Both the position numbers and the translations under genes were made by a program. DNA of 64,000 nucleotides from Inquilinus sp. KBS0705 (GTDB lineage: Bacteria; Bacteroidota; Bacteroidia; Sphingobacteriales; Sphingobacteriaceae): positions 186,001 through 250,000 of the forward strand of contig VCCI02000001.1 in assembly GCA_005938025.2 (NCBI GenBank), given 5' to 3'. This document shows, piece by piece, positions 26,706 through 35,654 of the stretch. The notes below the pieces were generated by a model. That model searched no databases, was not told where the DNA came from, and saw nothing but the letters and a program-made list of their open reading frames with translations. The stretch's first letter is position 1. Each line of letters starts with the position of its first letter.

Positions 26706-27005
26706 GGAGATATGTTTAAACCTTATAAGGGTGAAATGTTGGAAGGCTGTAAAGTTTTATTGGCCGCTTAAGAAACGGCTATTACTTATTAAACCATTTT
26801 ATCAAAAAGGCCAACCTCGAAGTTTTAAGCATAGCAGCCAGGAAGCGGTTTATTGGCAAAGTTTTCATAAAAAACAATTGTTATACATTATAAACGCTAA
26901 GGCTTTGATTTATTGTTGTGCAAGGCACTTATCTGTAATTTATATTAGTTCCACCTAATGCTGTTAAACTATAAAGTTAAATATGCTGTATTAGCGGCAA
27001 ATAGT
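26706..27005. other. Intergenic region between divergent MBL-rhodanese and valS genes
   Basis: About 300 nt, A/T-rich. A weak half copy of the repeat ATGTTGGAAGGCTGTAAAGT lies at about 26738-26757; the same family occurs around 49466-49607. The open frame at 26731-26958 has no promoter, start context or family resemblance and is not called. I see no RNA gene. Confidence 0.4.
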
Positions 27006-27013
27006 TATTTTTG
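27006..27013 (+). promoter_or_regulatory. -7 promoter element of valS
   Basis: TATTTTTG ends 6 nt before ATG 27020 and contains the TTG at 27011, so the TTG-initiated longer frame is rejected. It predicts a leaderless valS mRNA. Confidence 0.55.
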
Positions 27014-27019
27014 CCGGCT

Positions 27020-29698
27020 ATGAGTATTGCAAAAACATATTTGCCCAAACAAGCCGAAGAGAAGTGGTACAGTTACTGGTTAAAACATAACTTTTTCAGG
27101 TCGGTGCCTGACGAGCGCGAGCCTTACACAATAGTTATCCCTCCGCCAAATGTTACCGGTGTGCTGCACATGGGCCATATGCTAAACAATACCATACAGG
27201 ATGTGCTGATACGCCGTGCCCGCATGAAAGGCAAAAACGCCTGCTGGGTACCCGGCACCGACCACGCCAGCATTGCCACCGAAGCTAAGGTGGTTGCCAT
27301 GCTTAAAGAGCGCGGCATCAGTAAAAAAGACCTTACCCGCCAGGAGTTTTTAAACTACGCCTGGGAGTGGAAAGAAAAATATGGCGGCATTATACTGGAG
27401 CAATTAAAAAAACTCGGTGCATCGTGCGATTGGGAACGTACCAAGTTTACCATGGACGATGACATGAGCGAAGCCGTAATAGATTATTTTGTTTTGCTGC
27501 ACAAGCAGGGCTTAATATACCGCGGTGTGCGCATGGTAAACTGGGACCCGCAAGGCAAAACCGCCGTAAGCGACGAGGAAGTTATCCGTAAAGAAGTTAA
27601 TCAGAAACTTTATTATATAAAGTATAAAGTAGCTAGTATCAAGTATCAAGACAAGGCAGAAGCCGATCAAAAGTCTAACGACTTGCTACTTGATACTGAA
27701 TACTTAACCATAGCCACAACCCGCCCCGAAACCATTATGGCTGATGCAGCTATCTGTATTAACCCTAATGACGAGCGTTATACCCACCTGCATGGTAAAA
27801 GTGTATTTATCCCTCTAATTAACCGCGAGATACCAGTGATACTGGATGAGTATGTGACCATGGATTTTGGTACCGGTTGTTTAAAGGTAACCCCTGCACA
27901 CGATTTGAATGACTACGAGCTTGGCCAAAGGCATAAGCTGCCCGTTATTGATATATTGAATGACGATGCCACGCTTAACGAGAAAGCCCAGATACTGGTA
28001 GGCGAGGACCGTTTTGCGGCGCGTAAAAAAATAGCGGTATTACTTGAAGAAGCAGGCGCTTTAGAAAAAACCGAAGACTACACTTCGCAAATTGGCTTTA
28101 GCGAACGTACCAATGCCGTTATTGAGCCAAAGTTAAGCATGCAATGGTTTTGCAAAATGGCCGAGCTGGCCAAACCTGCACTTAAGTATGTACTGGATGG
28201 CGAGGTAAAACTGATTCCCGAAAAATTTATAAATACCTACCGCCACTGGATGGAGAACGTTAGGGATTGGAATATAAGCCGCCAGCTATGGTGGGGGCAG
28301 CAAATACCTGCCTACTATTTGCCAAACGGCGAATACGTGGTAGGTAAAACAAAAGAGGATGCCCTGGCGATTGCCCAAGCACAAAACCCGCAGCTTACCG
28401 CTAATGATTTGGTACAGGATGAGGATGTTTTAGATACCTGGTTCTCGTCGGGCTTGTGGCCTATATCGGTTTTTGATGGTGTGCGTAACCCCGATAATGC
28501 CGAGATCAACTATTACTATCCAACTAATGATTTGGTAACCGCACCCGAAATATTATTCTTTTGGGTAGCCAGGATGATCATGTCGGGCCATGAGCTGCGC
28601 GGGCAAAGGCCTTTTAATAATGTGTACCTAACCGGTATTGTTAGAGATAAGCAGGGTCGCAAAATGTCAAAATCGTTAGGCAACTCGCCCGATCCTTTAG
28701 ACCTGATAGATAAATACGGTGCCGATGGTGTAAGGGTAGGTATGCTGCTATGCTCGCCTGCCGGTAACGATTTGATGTTTGACGAAAGCTATTGCGAGCA
28801 GGGCCGTAACTTTTTTAACAAAGTATGGAACGCCTTTAAACTGGTACAAGGCTGGCAGGTTGATGAAAGCCTTGCCCCACGCAACCAAATTGCTATTGAG
28901 TGGTTTGAAAGCCGCTTTAACCATGCCCTTATAGAAATTGAGGATAACTTTGCGCAATACCGCCTTTCTGAAGCGTTAATGACCACCTACAAACTGGTTT
29001 GGGACGATTACTGCGCCTGGTACCTTGAAATGATAAAACCTGCCTACCAGCAGCCTATTGATAGCGAAACCTATAAACATACCGTTGCCTTCTTTGAAAA
29101 CATATTAAAAGTGCTGCATCCGTTTATGCCTTTTATTACCGAAGAGCTGTGGCACGACGAGTTGTTTGGCCAGCGTACCGATGATGATTGCTGTATTGTT
29201 GCACAACTGCCAGTTATCGGGCAAGTAAATACACAGTTAAATGCCGAGGTTGAGGTTATACAACAAGTGATAGCACAAATTCGTAACATACGTAATACAA
29301 AACAGCTATCGCCAAAAGAAGCTTTGCCACTGGCGGTTAAAACAAACTCGGCAATTGATTATGTCAAGTATGCGCAGGTTATAAAACAGTTAGGTAACAT
29401 AAGCGATTTAAGCATAGTTGCAGACAACGTTAACGGCGCAACCACCTTTATAGCCGGTACAGACGAGTTTTTTATTACTTTAAATCTAACTATTGATGTT
29501 GATATAGAGCGCGAAAGGTTAAAAAAAGATGAGGCGTACCTGTTAGGCTTTTTAAAATCGATAGATGCCAAATTGAGTAACGAACGCTTTATGGCAAATG
29601 CCAAACCCGAGATAATAGAAAATGAGCTGAAAAAGAAGGCAGATGCTGAGGCAAAACTAAAGATCATTCAAGACAATTTGGATAACCTGGGAGAGTAA
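27020..29698 (+). CDS. valS: Valyl-tRNA synthetase with a repeat-derived insertion
   Basis: An 892-aa class I aminoacyl-tRNA synthetase charging tRNA-Val. The HIGH motif is HMGH in PPPNVTGVLHMGHML (about residue 45), and KMSKS is in GRKMSKSLGNSPDPLD (about 545). The editing domain begins after RKEVNQKLYYIKYK with TIATTRPETIMAD. Between these lie about 22 extra residues (VASIKYQDKAEADQKSNDLL...) encoded by a DNA inverted repeat (27628-27697) inserted in frame; B. subtilis-type enzymes have only a short loop here. The C-terminal helical arm has the usual coiled coil (DAEAKLKIIQDNL). Start ATG 27020 is fixed by the -7 element. Confidence 0.95.
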   Translation: MSIAKTYLPKQAEEKWYSYWLKHNFFRSVPDEREPYTIVIPPPNVTGVLHMGHMLNNTIQDVLIRRARMKGKNACWVPGTDHASIATEAKVVAMLKERGISKKDLTRQEFLNYAWEWKEKYGGIILEQLKKLGASCDWERTKFTMDDDMSEAVIDYFVLLHKQGLIYRGVRMVNWDPQGKTAVSDEEVIRKEVNQKLYYIKYKVASIKYQDKAEADQKSNDLLLDTEYLTIATTRPETIMADAAICINPNDERYTHLHGKSVFIPLINREIPVILDEYVTMDFGTGCLKVTPAHDLNDYELGQRHKLPVIDILNDDATLNEKAQILVGEDRFAARKKIAVLLEEAGALEKTEDYTSQIGFSERTNAVIEPKLSMQWFCKMAELAKPALKYVLDGEVKLIPEKFINTYRHWMENVRDWNISRQLWWGQQIPAYYLPNGEYVVGKTKEDALAIAQAQNPQLTANDLVQDEDVLDTWFSSGLWPISVFDGVRNPDNAEINYYYPTNDLVTAPEILFFWVARMIMSGHELRGQRPFNNVYLTGIVRDKQGRKMSKSLGNSPDPLDLIDKYGADGVRVGMLLCSPAGNDLMFDESYCEQGRNFFNKVWNAFKLVQGWQVDESLAPRNQIAIEWFESRFNHALIEIEDNFAQYRLSEALMTTYKLVWDDYCAWYLEMIKPAYQQPIDSETYKHTVAFFENILKVLHPFMPFITEELWHDELFGQRTDDDCCIVAQLPVIGQVNTQLNAEVEVIQQVIAQIRNIRNTKQLSPKEALPLAVKTNSAIDYVKYAQVIKQLGNISDLSIVADNVNGATTFIAGTDEFFITLNLTIDVDIERERLKKDEAYLLGFLKSIDAKLSNERFMANAKPEIIENELKKKADAEAKLKIIQDNLDNLGE
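27628..27700. repeat. Inverted repeat inserted in frame within valS
   Basis: Arms 27628-27652 and about 27673-27698 are inverted copies, 20 of 25 positions identical, each containing AGTATCAAGTA. They flank a 20-nt core. The whole is open in the valS frame and keeps it in phase. This type of repeat is otherwise found between genes in this group of bacteria (from general knowledge). Confidence 0.65.
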
Positions 29699-29822
29699 GC
29701 CCGGCTTTTGGCAAGTTTATTGCACTCCAATTAAGACTATTTAATAGTAGTAAAAAGATATTACGTATATTAATCCGCCGTATATCTTTTTAAGTTGTAC
29801 ATAGTTAGTCCTAATTAAGCAA

Positions 29823-31652
29823 GTGAGTTTTTTTAATTTTTCAATTTCTAAAATACTTTCAAAGGAGCTGTCGATACTCGATCAGGCTCGCATACGCTTA
29901 TTATATTACGGCTTTCTGCTTATCCTTGTTGCCTTATCCGCACTATTCATAAGTGTTTATTTACAGCATCTTGATATCATGACCTATGCTTCGGGCGCCT
30001 TGTTTGTGTCTGTAGCCATCATGTTTAAATACCTTACCTATAAGCCGCAGTGGCGGGGCCTGTCGCATGCTATGCTTATCATAGGCACCATTGTTAATCT
30101 GGGTATTGTATTTATCATTATGCAAGAGGTAAATATTATTGCCATACAACTTATTATACTGGTAATCGTATTTAGCTTTTACATGCTTGGGCAAAACTGG
30201 GGAATGTTTTACTCCCTTTTAAACCTATTGCCGGTGCTTTTATTTATGGTGATGATATATGACCATAATTATTTTATTGATTTTAAACCCGAAAAGGCCG
30301 ACGCATCTACCACTATAATAGGGGTGTTTGCCAACTTTATACTTATCATATTTATCCACAGCCATTTTTACACGGCTTTCCTTAAAAACATTAAGCAGCT
30401 GCGCGATACCAGCGAACAGCAGGCCGCTTTAAATATAAAGTTTGAAAAGGCTATAGAAAAAGCCGAGAAATCATCGCAGGTACAATCTGAGTTTTTGTCG
30501 ACCATGTCGCACGAGATACGCACCCCTTTAAATGCTGTTATAGGGATGAGTAACCTGATGATGATGAATAACCCAAGGCCGGATCAAAGCGAAAACCTGG
30601 AGATATTAAGGTTTTCGGCAAACAACCTTTTATCCATTGTAAACGATGTGCTCGATTTTAATAAGATAGAATCGGGCAAGGTAGTGTTCGAAAAGATCAA
30701 GTTTAACCTGATAGACCTGATGCATAATATATGTGGCGGGCAAATACTTAAGGCAGAAGAGAAGGGTTTACTATTTAAACTGGATGTAGACAGTGCGCTA
30801 AAAAAGAAAGTTATTTTTGGCGACCCTACTCGCTTAACACAGATCATATTTAACCTGGTAAGTAATGCCATTAAGTTTACAGCGCAGGGTAACATTTGGG
30901 TACGTGTTACTTGTTTAGAAGATAGGCACAACACCATTACGGTAAGCTTTTCGGTAAAAGATACTGGTATCGGTATCAAAAAGGAAAACCTGGAAAGCAT
31001 ATTTGAGCCCTTCACCCAGGAGTCTATCACCACCACGCGCCAATACGGCGGCACAGGCTTGGGTTTGGCCATTGTTAAGCGCTTGTTGGAGCTACAGGGC
31101 TTGCAAATGCACGTTTACAGCAAGGTGGGCGATGGTTCGGAATTTTCGTTTAATATGGAGTTCCCGGTATCAACAGAGGTTATTGCCCCGGTAAAAGAAA
31201 AAGTGCAGCAGGTGGCTGCAAATAGCGCAAATACCGAGCAAGAAGTTGCAGAACCGCTGGGAAGCGGCCTGCGCGTGCTAATAGCCGAGGATAACCAGGT
31301 GAATGTGATGTTGATGAAAAAGCTGTTCAGCAAGTGGAAGATAGTGCCTACCATTGCCGAAAATGGCGAGCGCGCAGTAGAAATTATGCAGTACGGCAAC
31401 TTTGATATTATATTGATGGATTTGCAAATGCCCGTAATGAATGGCTTTGACGCATCAATGGAAATACGGAAAATGCCCGATCCGGCAAAAGCCAATATTC
31501 CTATTATAGCCCTTACAGCATCGGCCCTGTTTGATATTAAAGACCAGGTAATGGCAGCCGGTATGAATGATTATGTAGCCAAGCCGTTTAAACCCGACGA
31601 GTTGATGGAAAAGATGCAAAGCCTGGTGTCGGCCTATCAAAGCGCTTTGTAA
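29823..31652 (+). CDS. Membrane hybrid histidine kinase with C-terminal receiver domain
   Basis: A 609-aa protein. Residues about 25-185 hold six hydrophobic segments with no recognised sensor domain. The HisKA domain has His230 in MSHEIRTPLNAVIG. The HATPase part has NLVSNAIKFT, KDTGIGI and GGTGLGLAI. The receiver domain (about 483-605) has Asp533 in IILMDLQMPVMNGF with acidic EDN at 489-491 and TALTA. The only plausible start is GTG 29823, since no ATG precedes the first membrane segment. The signal and output partner are unknown; a phosphorelay through an HPt protein elsewhere is expected. Its 3' end overlaps the convergent HsdR_N gene by 16 nt. Confidence 0.9.
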   Translation: MSFFNFSISKILSKELSILDQARIRLLYYGFLLILVALSALFISVYLQHLDIMTYASGALFVSVAIMFKYLTYKPQWRGLSHAMLIIGTIVNLGIVFIIMQEVNIIAIQLIILVIVFSFYMLGQNWGMFYSLLNLLPVLLFMVMIYDHNYFIDFKPEKADASTTIIGVFANFILIIFIHSHFYTAFLKNIKQLRDTSEQQAALNIKFEKAIEKAEKSSQVQSEFLSTMSHEIRTPLNAVIGMSNLMMMNNPRPDQSENLEILRFSANNLLSIVNDVLDFNKIESGKVVFEKIKFNLIDLMHNICGGQILKAEEKGLLFKLDVDSALKKKVIFGDPTRLTQIIFNLVSNAIKFTAQGNIWVRVTCLEDRHNTITVSFSVKDTGIGIKKENLESIFEPFTQESITTTRQYGGTGLGLAIVKRLLELQGLQMHVYSKVGDGSEFSFNMEFPVSTEVIAPVKEKVQQVAANSANTEQEVAEPLGSGLRVLIAEDNQVNVMLMKKLFSKWKIVPTIAENGERAVEIMQYGNFDIILMDLQMPVMNGFDASMEIRKMPDPAKANIPIIALTASALFDIKDQVMAAGMNDYVAKPFKPDELMEKMQSLVSAYQSAL

Positions 31653-32095
31653 GCGGGCAGCTCTTCCATAAAACTATAACTTTGCTTTTCGTGGTCTATA
31701 TGGCAATAGTAGTGTCGTAAGCCATTGGTAACAGCCAACAGGCTTACCTTGTGTACCATGTTGTATCGTGCGGCCTGGTCAAACGTAGCCTGGCTAATAG
31801 TAACTGAAGGGGCTTTACACTCCACCAATAAAATTTTTTGGCCTGCAGTATTAAACACTACGATATCGGTACGTTTGGCGTTACCATGCAGCTTTAAACC
31901 ACCTTCCAGTTTTATTAAGGTTTTGGGGTATTGTTTATGCTTGATAAGGTATTGCACAAAATGCTGCCTAACCCATTCTTCGGGCGTAATTACAATGTTT
32001 TTTTTGCGCAGCTCGTCAAACACGGTTAACTGGCCGTTTTGTTCAGTAAGTTTGAAAGGGTAGGGTGGTAAATTAAGCGGCGTTAACAGATCCAT
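31637..32095 (-). CDS. HsdR N-terminal-domain (nuclease-fold) protein
   Basis: A 152-aa stand-alone version of the type I restriction enzyme R N-terminal domain. KRTDIVVFN...ILLVECKAP gives the D-x(n)-E-x-K core of the PD-(D/E)xK nuclease fold, after EEWVRQHFVQYLI. No hsdM, hsdS or helicase domain is nearby, so it is not a restriction system. In Bacteroidota this gene commonly sits beside holA, as here, suggesting a housekeeping DNA role (inference). TACTTTTG on the minus strand (32106-32113) lies 10 nt before the start, within a repeat shared with holA. Confidence 0.85.
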   Translation of the reverse strand: MDLLTPLNLPPYPFKLTEQNGQLTVFDELRKKNIVITPEEWVRQHFVQYLIKHKQYPKTLIKLEGGLKLHGNAKRTDIVVFNTAGQKILLVECKAPSVTISQATFDQAARYNMVHKVSLLAVTNGLRHYYCHIDHEKQSYSFMEELPAYKAL

Positions 32096-32100
32096 TTTGT

Positions 32101-32217
32101 AAAGTCAAAAGTAGAAACTAAAAATTCAAAATGTGAGCTATCTATAATATCTTTTTAAATGCTGTTATTATCCACAAAACACTGCTTTTTACTTTTGAAT
32201 TTTTACTTTTGATTTAA
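32101..32217. repeat. Inverted CAAAAGTA repeat carrying divergent -7 promoter elements
   Basis: The left arm (about 32104-32130) contains TCAAAAGTAGAAACTAAAAA; the right arm (about 32186-32213) contains the inverse, with ACTTTTGAATTTTTACTTTTGA. Each arm includes TACTTTTG reading outward: minus strand 32106-32113 for the HsdR_N gene and plus strand 32204-32211 for holA, each exactly 10 nt from its start codon. Confidence 0.6.
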
Positions 32218-32221
32218 CATC

Positions 32222-33244
32222 ATGACTGCTGCCGAAATCATAAAAGATCTGAAGAACCGAAAGTTTAAACCGTTGTACCTGCTGCATGGCGAAGAACCGT
32301 ATTATATAGATCTGGTAAGCGATTATATTGAAAATAACGCCCTGTCTGACGCTGAAAAGGGCTTTAACCAAACGATACTATACGGTAAAGATACGGATGT
32401 GATGACGGCTATAAACGCCGCCAAACGATACCCCATGATGGCCGACTACCAGGTAGTGATGGTTAAAGAAGCGCAGGATATGAAGTGGGGTAACGATAGC
32501 GATGATAAAAAAGGCATTAACCCACTGCTTAGCTATCTGGAAAACCCCTTAAGCAGTACCATACTGGTGTTTTGCTATAAATACGGCAAGTTTGACAAGC
32601 GTAAAAAAACCTACAAGGCAATTGATAAAAATGGGTTGATATTTGAATCGGCTACGTTGTACGATAATAAGATACCCGCCTGGATAGAGGATTACATTAA
32701 AGACAAAAAATACAAGATAAGCCAGCAGGCATCGGCCATGCTTGCCGAATATTTGGGTAATGACCTATCTAAAATAGCCAATGAGCTGGATAAATTGATA
32801 CTAAATGTAAGCGCCGGTGAAGAGATAACCCTGAAACATGTACAGGATAATATAGGCATAAGCAAAGAGTATAATGTATTTGAGCTGCAGGCAGCTCTTA
32901 CCAAAAAGGATGCTTACAAGGTTAACCAGATAGTAAATTACTTTGAGGCAAACCCTAAAGCCAACCCTATAGTACTTGTATTGGGTAACCTGAACAACTT
33001 TTTTAGCAAGGTGCTGGCCTATCATTATGTTAAAGATAAATCGCCGCAAAACCTGGCGCGCGAGTTAGGCGTTAACCCATACTTTATAAAAGATTATGAA
33101 CAAGCTGCCCGTGGGTATAACCTGGGTAAAACCTTCCAGGTGATAAGCCACCTGCGCGAGTACGACCTTAAAAGCAAGGGGGTAGAATCAAACACCGACC
33201 ATGGCGGGTTGATGAAGGAACTGATGTTTAAAATATTGCATTAA
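32222..33244 (+). CDS. holA: DNA polymerase III subunit delta
   Basis: A 340-aa AAA+-like clamp-loader subunit. KPLYLLHGEEPYYIDLVSDYI at the start is the family signature, followed by ILVFCYKYGKFDKRKKTYKAI and the C-terminal three-helix collar (ELQAALTKKDAYKVNQIVNYFE; ARELGVNPYFIKDYEQAARGYN). It opens the beta clamp for loading at primed sites. It lacks a P-loop, as expected for delta. Divergent from the HsdR_N gene with a shared repeat-borne promoter region. Confidence 0.92.
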   Translation: MTAAEIIKDLKNRKFKPLYLLHGEEPYYIDLVSDYIENNALSDAEKGFNQTILYGKDTDVMTAINAAKRYPMMADYQVVMVKEAQDMKWGNDSDDKKGINPLLSYLENPLSSTILVFCYKYGKFDKRKKTYKAIDKNGLIFESATLYDNKIPAWIEDYIKDKKYKISQQASAMLAEYLGNDLSKIANELDKLILNVSAGEEITLKHVQDNIGISKEYNVFELQAALTKKDAYKVNQIVNYFEANPKANPIVLVLGNLNNFFSKVLAYHYVKDKSPQNLARELGVNPYFIKDYEQAARGYNLGKTFQVISHLREYDLKSKGVESNTDHGGLMKELMFKILH

Positions 33245-33248
33245 GCAA

Positions 33249-34199
33249 TTACTTCATGGTTTGCTCAACACTGTTATTGATGTCTTTAATAATGGTGTCT
33301 AATTCGTTAGCACTTTGCTTTAGCATTTTTAGGGGCTCTTCAAAGTGTTCGTGCGGTATATCGTCCAACGAATTAATAATACCTAATATATTGGCAAGTG
33401 GCTTGCGCATGGCATGCGAGTTAAGGTACGCTATCTTGTTAAGGCTTTGGTTTTTGGCGTTTATCTCTTCCTCGTCGCGTTTGTGGCTGGTAATATCCTG
33501 AAAATACACCGCCAACCCTTCATTTGCATAAATGGTAAAGGATACCCATTTTTTAAGCGGGGCAATGTACTCTTCAAACTTAATGGTCTCTTTATTTTTT
33601 AAAGCATCATTAAAATATTTGTAAACTGCCAAGTCTTTGTAATACGGATACAGTTCCCAAAGCTGTTTATGTAAAATGGTATCTTTATCTATGATCAGTA
33701 TGCGCTCAGCTTCTTTATTCCAGTAGGTAATTTCTAATTTACCGTCAAGTGTAATGAAACCGTCGGTGATACTCTCCAGGGTTTCTTTCATTCTTGTAAC
33801 GGCTTCGGTAAGCTTCATGTCTTTCAGCTTTTGCTCCGTTACGTCGTGAATAACTACCATGCGGCAAAGCTTATGGTGATAGTTAACCGTGAAAGAAGTA
33901 ATGTTTACAAAAATAAAACTACCGTCCTTTTTTACATGTGTTAATTCTTTCTTAACGGTTTGGTTGTGCTTTATCTTTTTTATCAGCTTAAGCATATCCT
34001 GCTGCTCATAATCCGGGCGAATATTAGCAAGCGTAATATGATTTAAAAATTCATCTCTACTGTAACCATAGTGTTTTATAGCCGAATCGTTAACAGCTTT
34101 AAAAATAAGTGTATCTACCTCAACAATCCACATAGGGTTGGGGTTGTGGTGAAACAACACATTAAAACTTATATCGTCGTCGCTGATTGGTAGTGACAT
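33249..34199 (-). CDS. Two-PAS sensor protein with DHp-like helix but no ATPase domain
   Basis: A 316-aa cytoplasmic protein. PAS1 is at about 15-130 (FHHNPNPMWIVEVDTLIFKAVN, ending VVIHDVTEQKL); PAS2 at about 140-250 (SITDGFITLDGKLEITYWNKEAE, ending YFQDITSHK). The final 60 residues form a HisKA-like helix with SHAMRKPLANILG, where His could be phosphorylated. The gene stops before any HATPase domain, 4 nt from the holA stop, so either the ATPase was lost or it works as an accessory dimerisation/phosphotransfer protein. ATG 34199 is preferred because the longer frame starts at a TTG. Confidence 0.8.
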   Translation of the reverse strand: MSLPISDDDISFNVLFHHNPNPMWIVEVDTLIFKAVNDSAIKHYGYSRDEFLNHITLANIRPDYEQQDMLKLIKKIKHNQTVKKELTHVKKDGSFIFVNITSFTVNYHHKLCRMVVIHDVTEQKLKDMKLTEAVTRMKETLESITDGFITLDGKLEITYWNKEAERILIIDKDTILHKQLWELYPYYKDLAVYKYFNDALKNKETIKFEEYIAPLKKWVSFTIYANEGLAVYFQDITSHKRDEEEINAKNQSLNKIAYLNSHAMRKPLANILGIINSLDDIPHEHFEEPLKMLKQSANELDTIIKDINNSVEQTMK

Positions 34200-34340
34200 G
34201 TTTTTGGTTAAGCAGTTATACAATAATAATAATTTGTACTTGTATTTTTAAGCTAAAAATTACTTGTGTATTAATTAGTGTAGTTAAAAAGAAACCTATT
34301 GGTGGCAGTCATCGTAAAAGGAGATTAAATTAACTTAAAC

Positions 34341-34532
34341 ATGGGTATTTTTATAACTTTAGCTATCGTAATGCTTTCATTAGCAGTTGTTTTAATTTCG
34401 GGTATAATATTTTTTAGCGTGCTTAAGTATATCAAAAAGCAATATTATCCCAACTGGAAGTTTCCTGACTATGTTAGCGTAGGTTATGCCGAATACTTAT
34501 ACCATAAGTTTATTAAAAAGGATTTAAAATAG
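34341..34532 (+). CDS. Small single-pass membrane protein, unknown
   Basis: A 63-aa protein with one hydrophobic helix (residues 2-30) and a basic, aromatic-rich cytoplasmic tail (KYIKKQYYPNWKFPDYVSVGYAEYLYHK). I recognise no family. It lies alone between a divergent PAS gene and the EVE gene. Confidence 0.5.
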   Translation: MGIFITLAIVMLSLAVVLISGIIFFSVLKYIKKQYYPNWKFPDYVSVGYAEYLYHKFIKKDLK

Positions 34533-34607
34533 CAGCATATACTATTTAACCTGTTTCCATTCCGGGCCTTTTTTCCCACCTTTGGGTCATTATCAATTTA
34601 AAAGCAA

Positions 34608-35012
34608 ATGAACCACTGGTTAGTAAAATCGGAGCCTGTAAAATATAGCTGGGAAAAATTCAATAAAGAGGGCCGCACCTTTTGGGATGGCGTTAGAAAC
34701 TACCAGGCACGTAACAATTTACGGGAAATGAAAACCGGCGACCTGGTGATGTGGTACCATAGTAACGATGGTAAAGAAGTGGTAGGCATTGCCCGCGTGG
34801 TAAAGGAGTTTTACCAGGACCCAACTACCGAAGACCCTAACTGGGTAGTAGTTGACCTTGAACCGGTGGAGAGCCTGAAAAAGCCTGTAACCTTAGAGCA
34901 AATAAAGGCCGATGAGCGCTTAAAAGACATTGGGTTGGTACGCCAGGGCCGCCTGTCTGTAATGGCGCTTAAACGCGAGGAATTTGACCGGATAATAGAA
35001 ATGGGTAGCTAA
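34608..35012 (+). CDS. EVE domain protein
   Basis: A 134-aa PUA-like EVE protein. HWLVKSEPVKYSWEKF, FWDGVRNYQARNNLREM and GDLVMWYHSNDGKEVVGIA are the family's conserved blocks, which form a pocket for modified bases in nucleic acids. Single-domain EVE proteins are common housekeeping genes of unclear role. Complete length, no fusion partner and no defence genes adjacent. Confidence 0.9.
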   Translation: MNHWLVKSEPVKYSWEKFNKEGRTFWDGVRNYQARNNLREMKTGDLVMWYHSNDGKEVVGIARVVKEFYQDPTTEDPNWVVVDLEPVESLKKPVTLEQIKADERLKDIGLVRQGRLSVMALKREEFDRIIEMGS

Positions 35013-35021
35013 TATTCGCTG

Positions 35022-35546
35022 CTATTTTTTATGAGCGTCGAAAAACAAGGCCTTAAGCTCGGTAGCATCGTCGGGTTTCATTTTACCACCTAATATCAGC
35101 CTTAATTGCCTGCGGCGTAAGGCCCCCTCATATAGTTCGGTTTCCAGCTCGGTTTCTGGGGATATGGCCGGTACCGGTATAGTTTGCCCATGCTGATCGA
35201 GTGCTACAAAAGTATAATAAGCTTCGTTACTTTTGTTTCGCGTACCGGATGGTATGTTTTCGGCATATACATCCATCCTTACCTCAACAGAAGTATTAAA
35301 TGCACGGGTAACTTTAGCTTCAATAGTAATTACATCGCCTAACTTTATAGGGTGATGAAAGGACACATTATCAACCGATGCGGTTACCACCACACGGTTA
35401 CAATGCTTTTGTGCCGATATAGCGGCGGCAATATCCATCCAATGCAACAGGCGCCCGCCCATTAAGTTATTAAAGGTGTTGGTATCATTGGGTAATACCA
35501 GCTCGTTCATGATGGTATATGATTCGCGCGGCGCTTTTACTTTCAT
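35022..35546 (-). CDS. Acyl-CoA thioesterase, hotdog fold
   Basis: A 174-aa hotdog-fold thioesterase of the YciA/Acot type: LVLPNDTNTFNNLMGGRLLHWMDIAAAISAQKH holds the central helix and the catalytic Asn/Asp region, and VDNVSFHHPIKLGDVITIEAKV the following strands. It hydrolyses acyl-CoA; chain-length preference unknown. The C-terminal helix region (ALRRRQLRLILG) is longer than minimal YciA. ATG 35546 is fixed by TATCTTTG on the minus strand at 35551-35558, only 4 nt upstream; the 9-residue longer frame would lie in the promoter. Confidence 0.88.
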   Translation of the reverse strand: MKVKAPRESYTIMNELVLPNDTNTFNNLMGGRLLHWMDIAAAISAQKHCNRVVVTASVDNVSFHHPIKLGDVITIEAKVTRAFNTSVEVRMDVYAENIPSGTRNKSNEAYYTFVALDQHGQTIPVPAISPETELETELYEGALRRRQLRLILGGKMKPDDATELKALFFDAHKK

Positions 35547-35550
35547 AGCG

Positions 35551-35558
35551 CAAAGATA
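35551..35558 (-). promoter_or_regulatory. -7 element of the thioesterase gene
   Basis: TATCTTTG on the minus strand, 4 nt before ATG 35546, implying a leaderless mRNA. Confidence 0.55.
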
Positions 35559-35611
35559 GGGATTAGGCGGCAAATTACTCCGCTGTAATATGCTTCGCTT
35601 ATAGGCGCTGC

Positions 35612-35654
35612 TTATTACCCCCGTCTCCTTTGGAGAGGGCTGGGGTGAGGCCTA
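35612..35654. repeat. CTCTCC-type dispersed repeat at a gene 3' end
   Basis: GTCTCCTTTGGAGAGGGCTGGGGTGAGGC-type sequence, the same family as the pair at 48210-48306. It touches the stop codon of the T9SS plug gene. Confidence 0.6.

Noticed and set aside
26731..26958. Open frame upstream of valS
   Set aside because: Contains part of a dispersed repeat, has no promoter, and its product looks random.
31637..32095. Type I restriction system (HsdR-like protein)
   Set aside because: Only the N-terminal nuclease-like domain exists, without helicase, methylase or specificity subunit; the holA neighbourhood points to a housekeeping gene.
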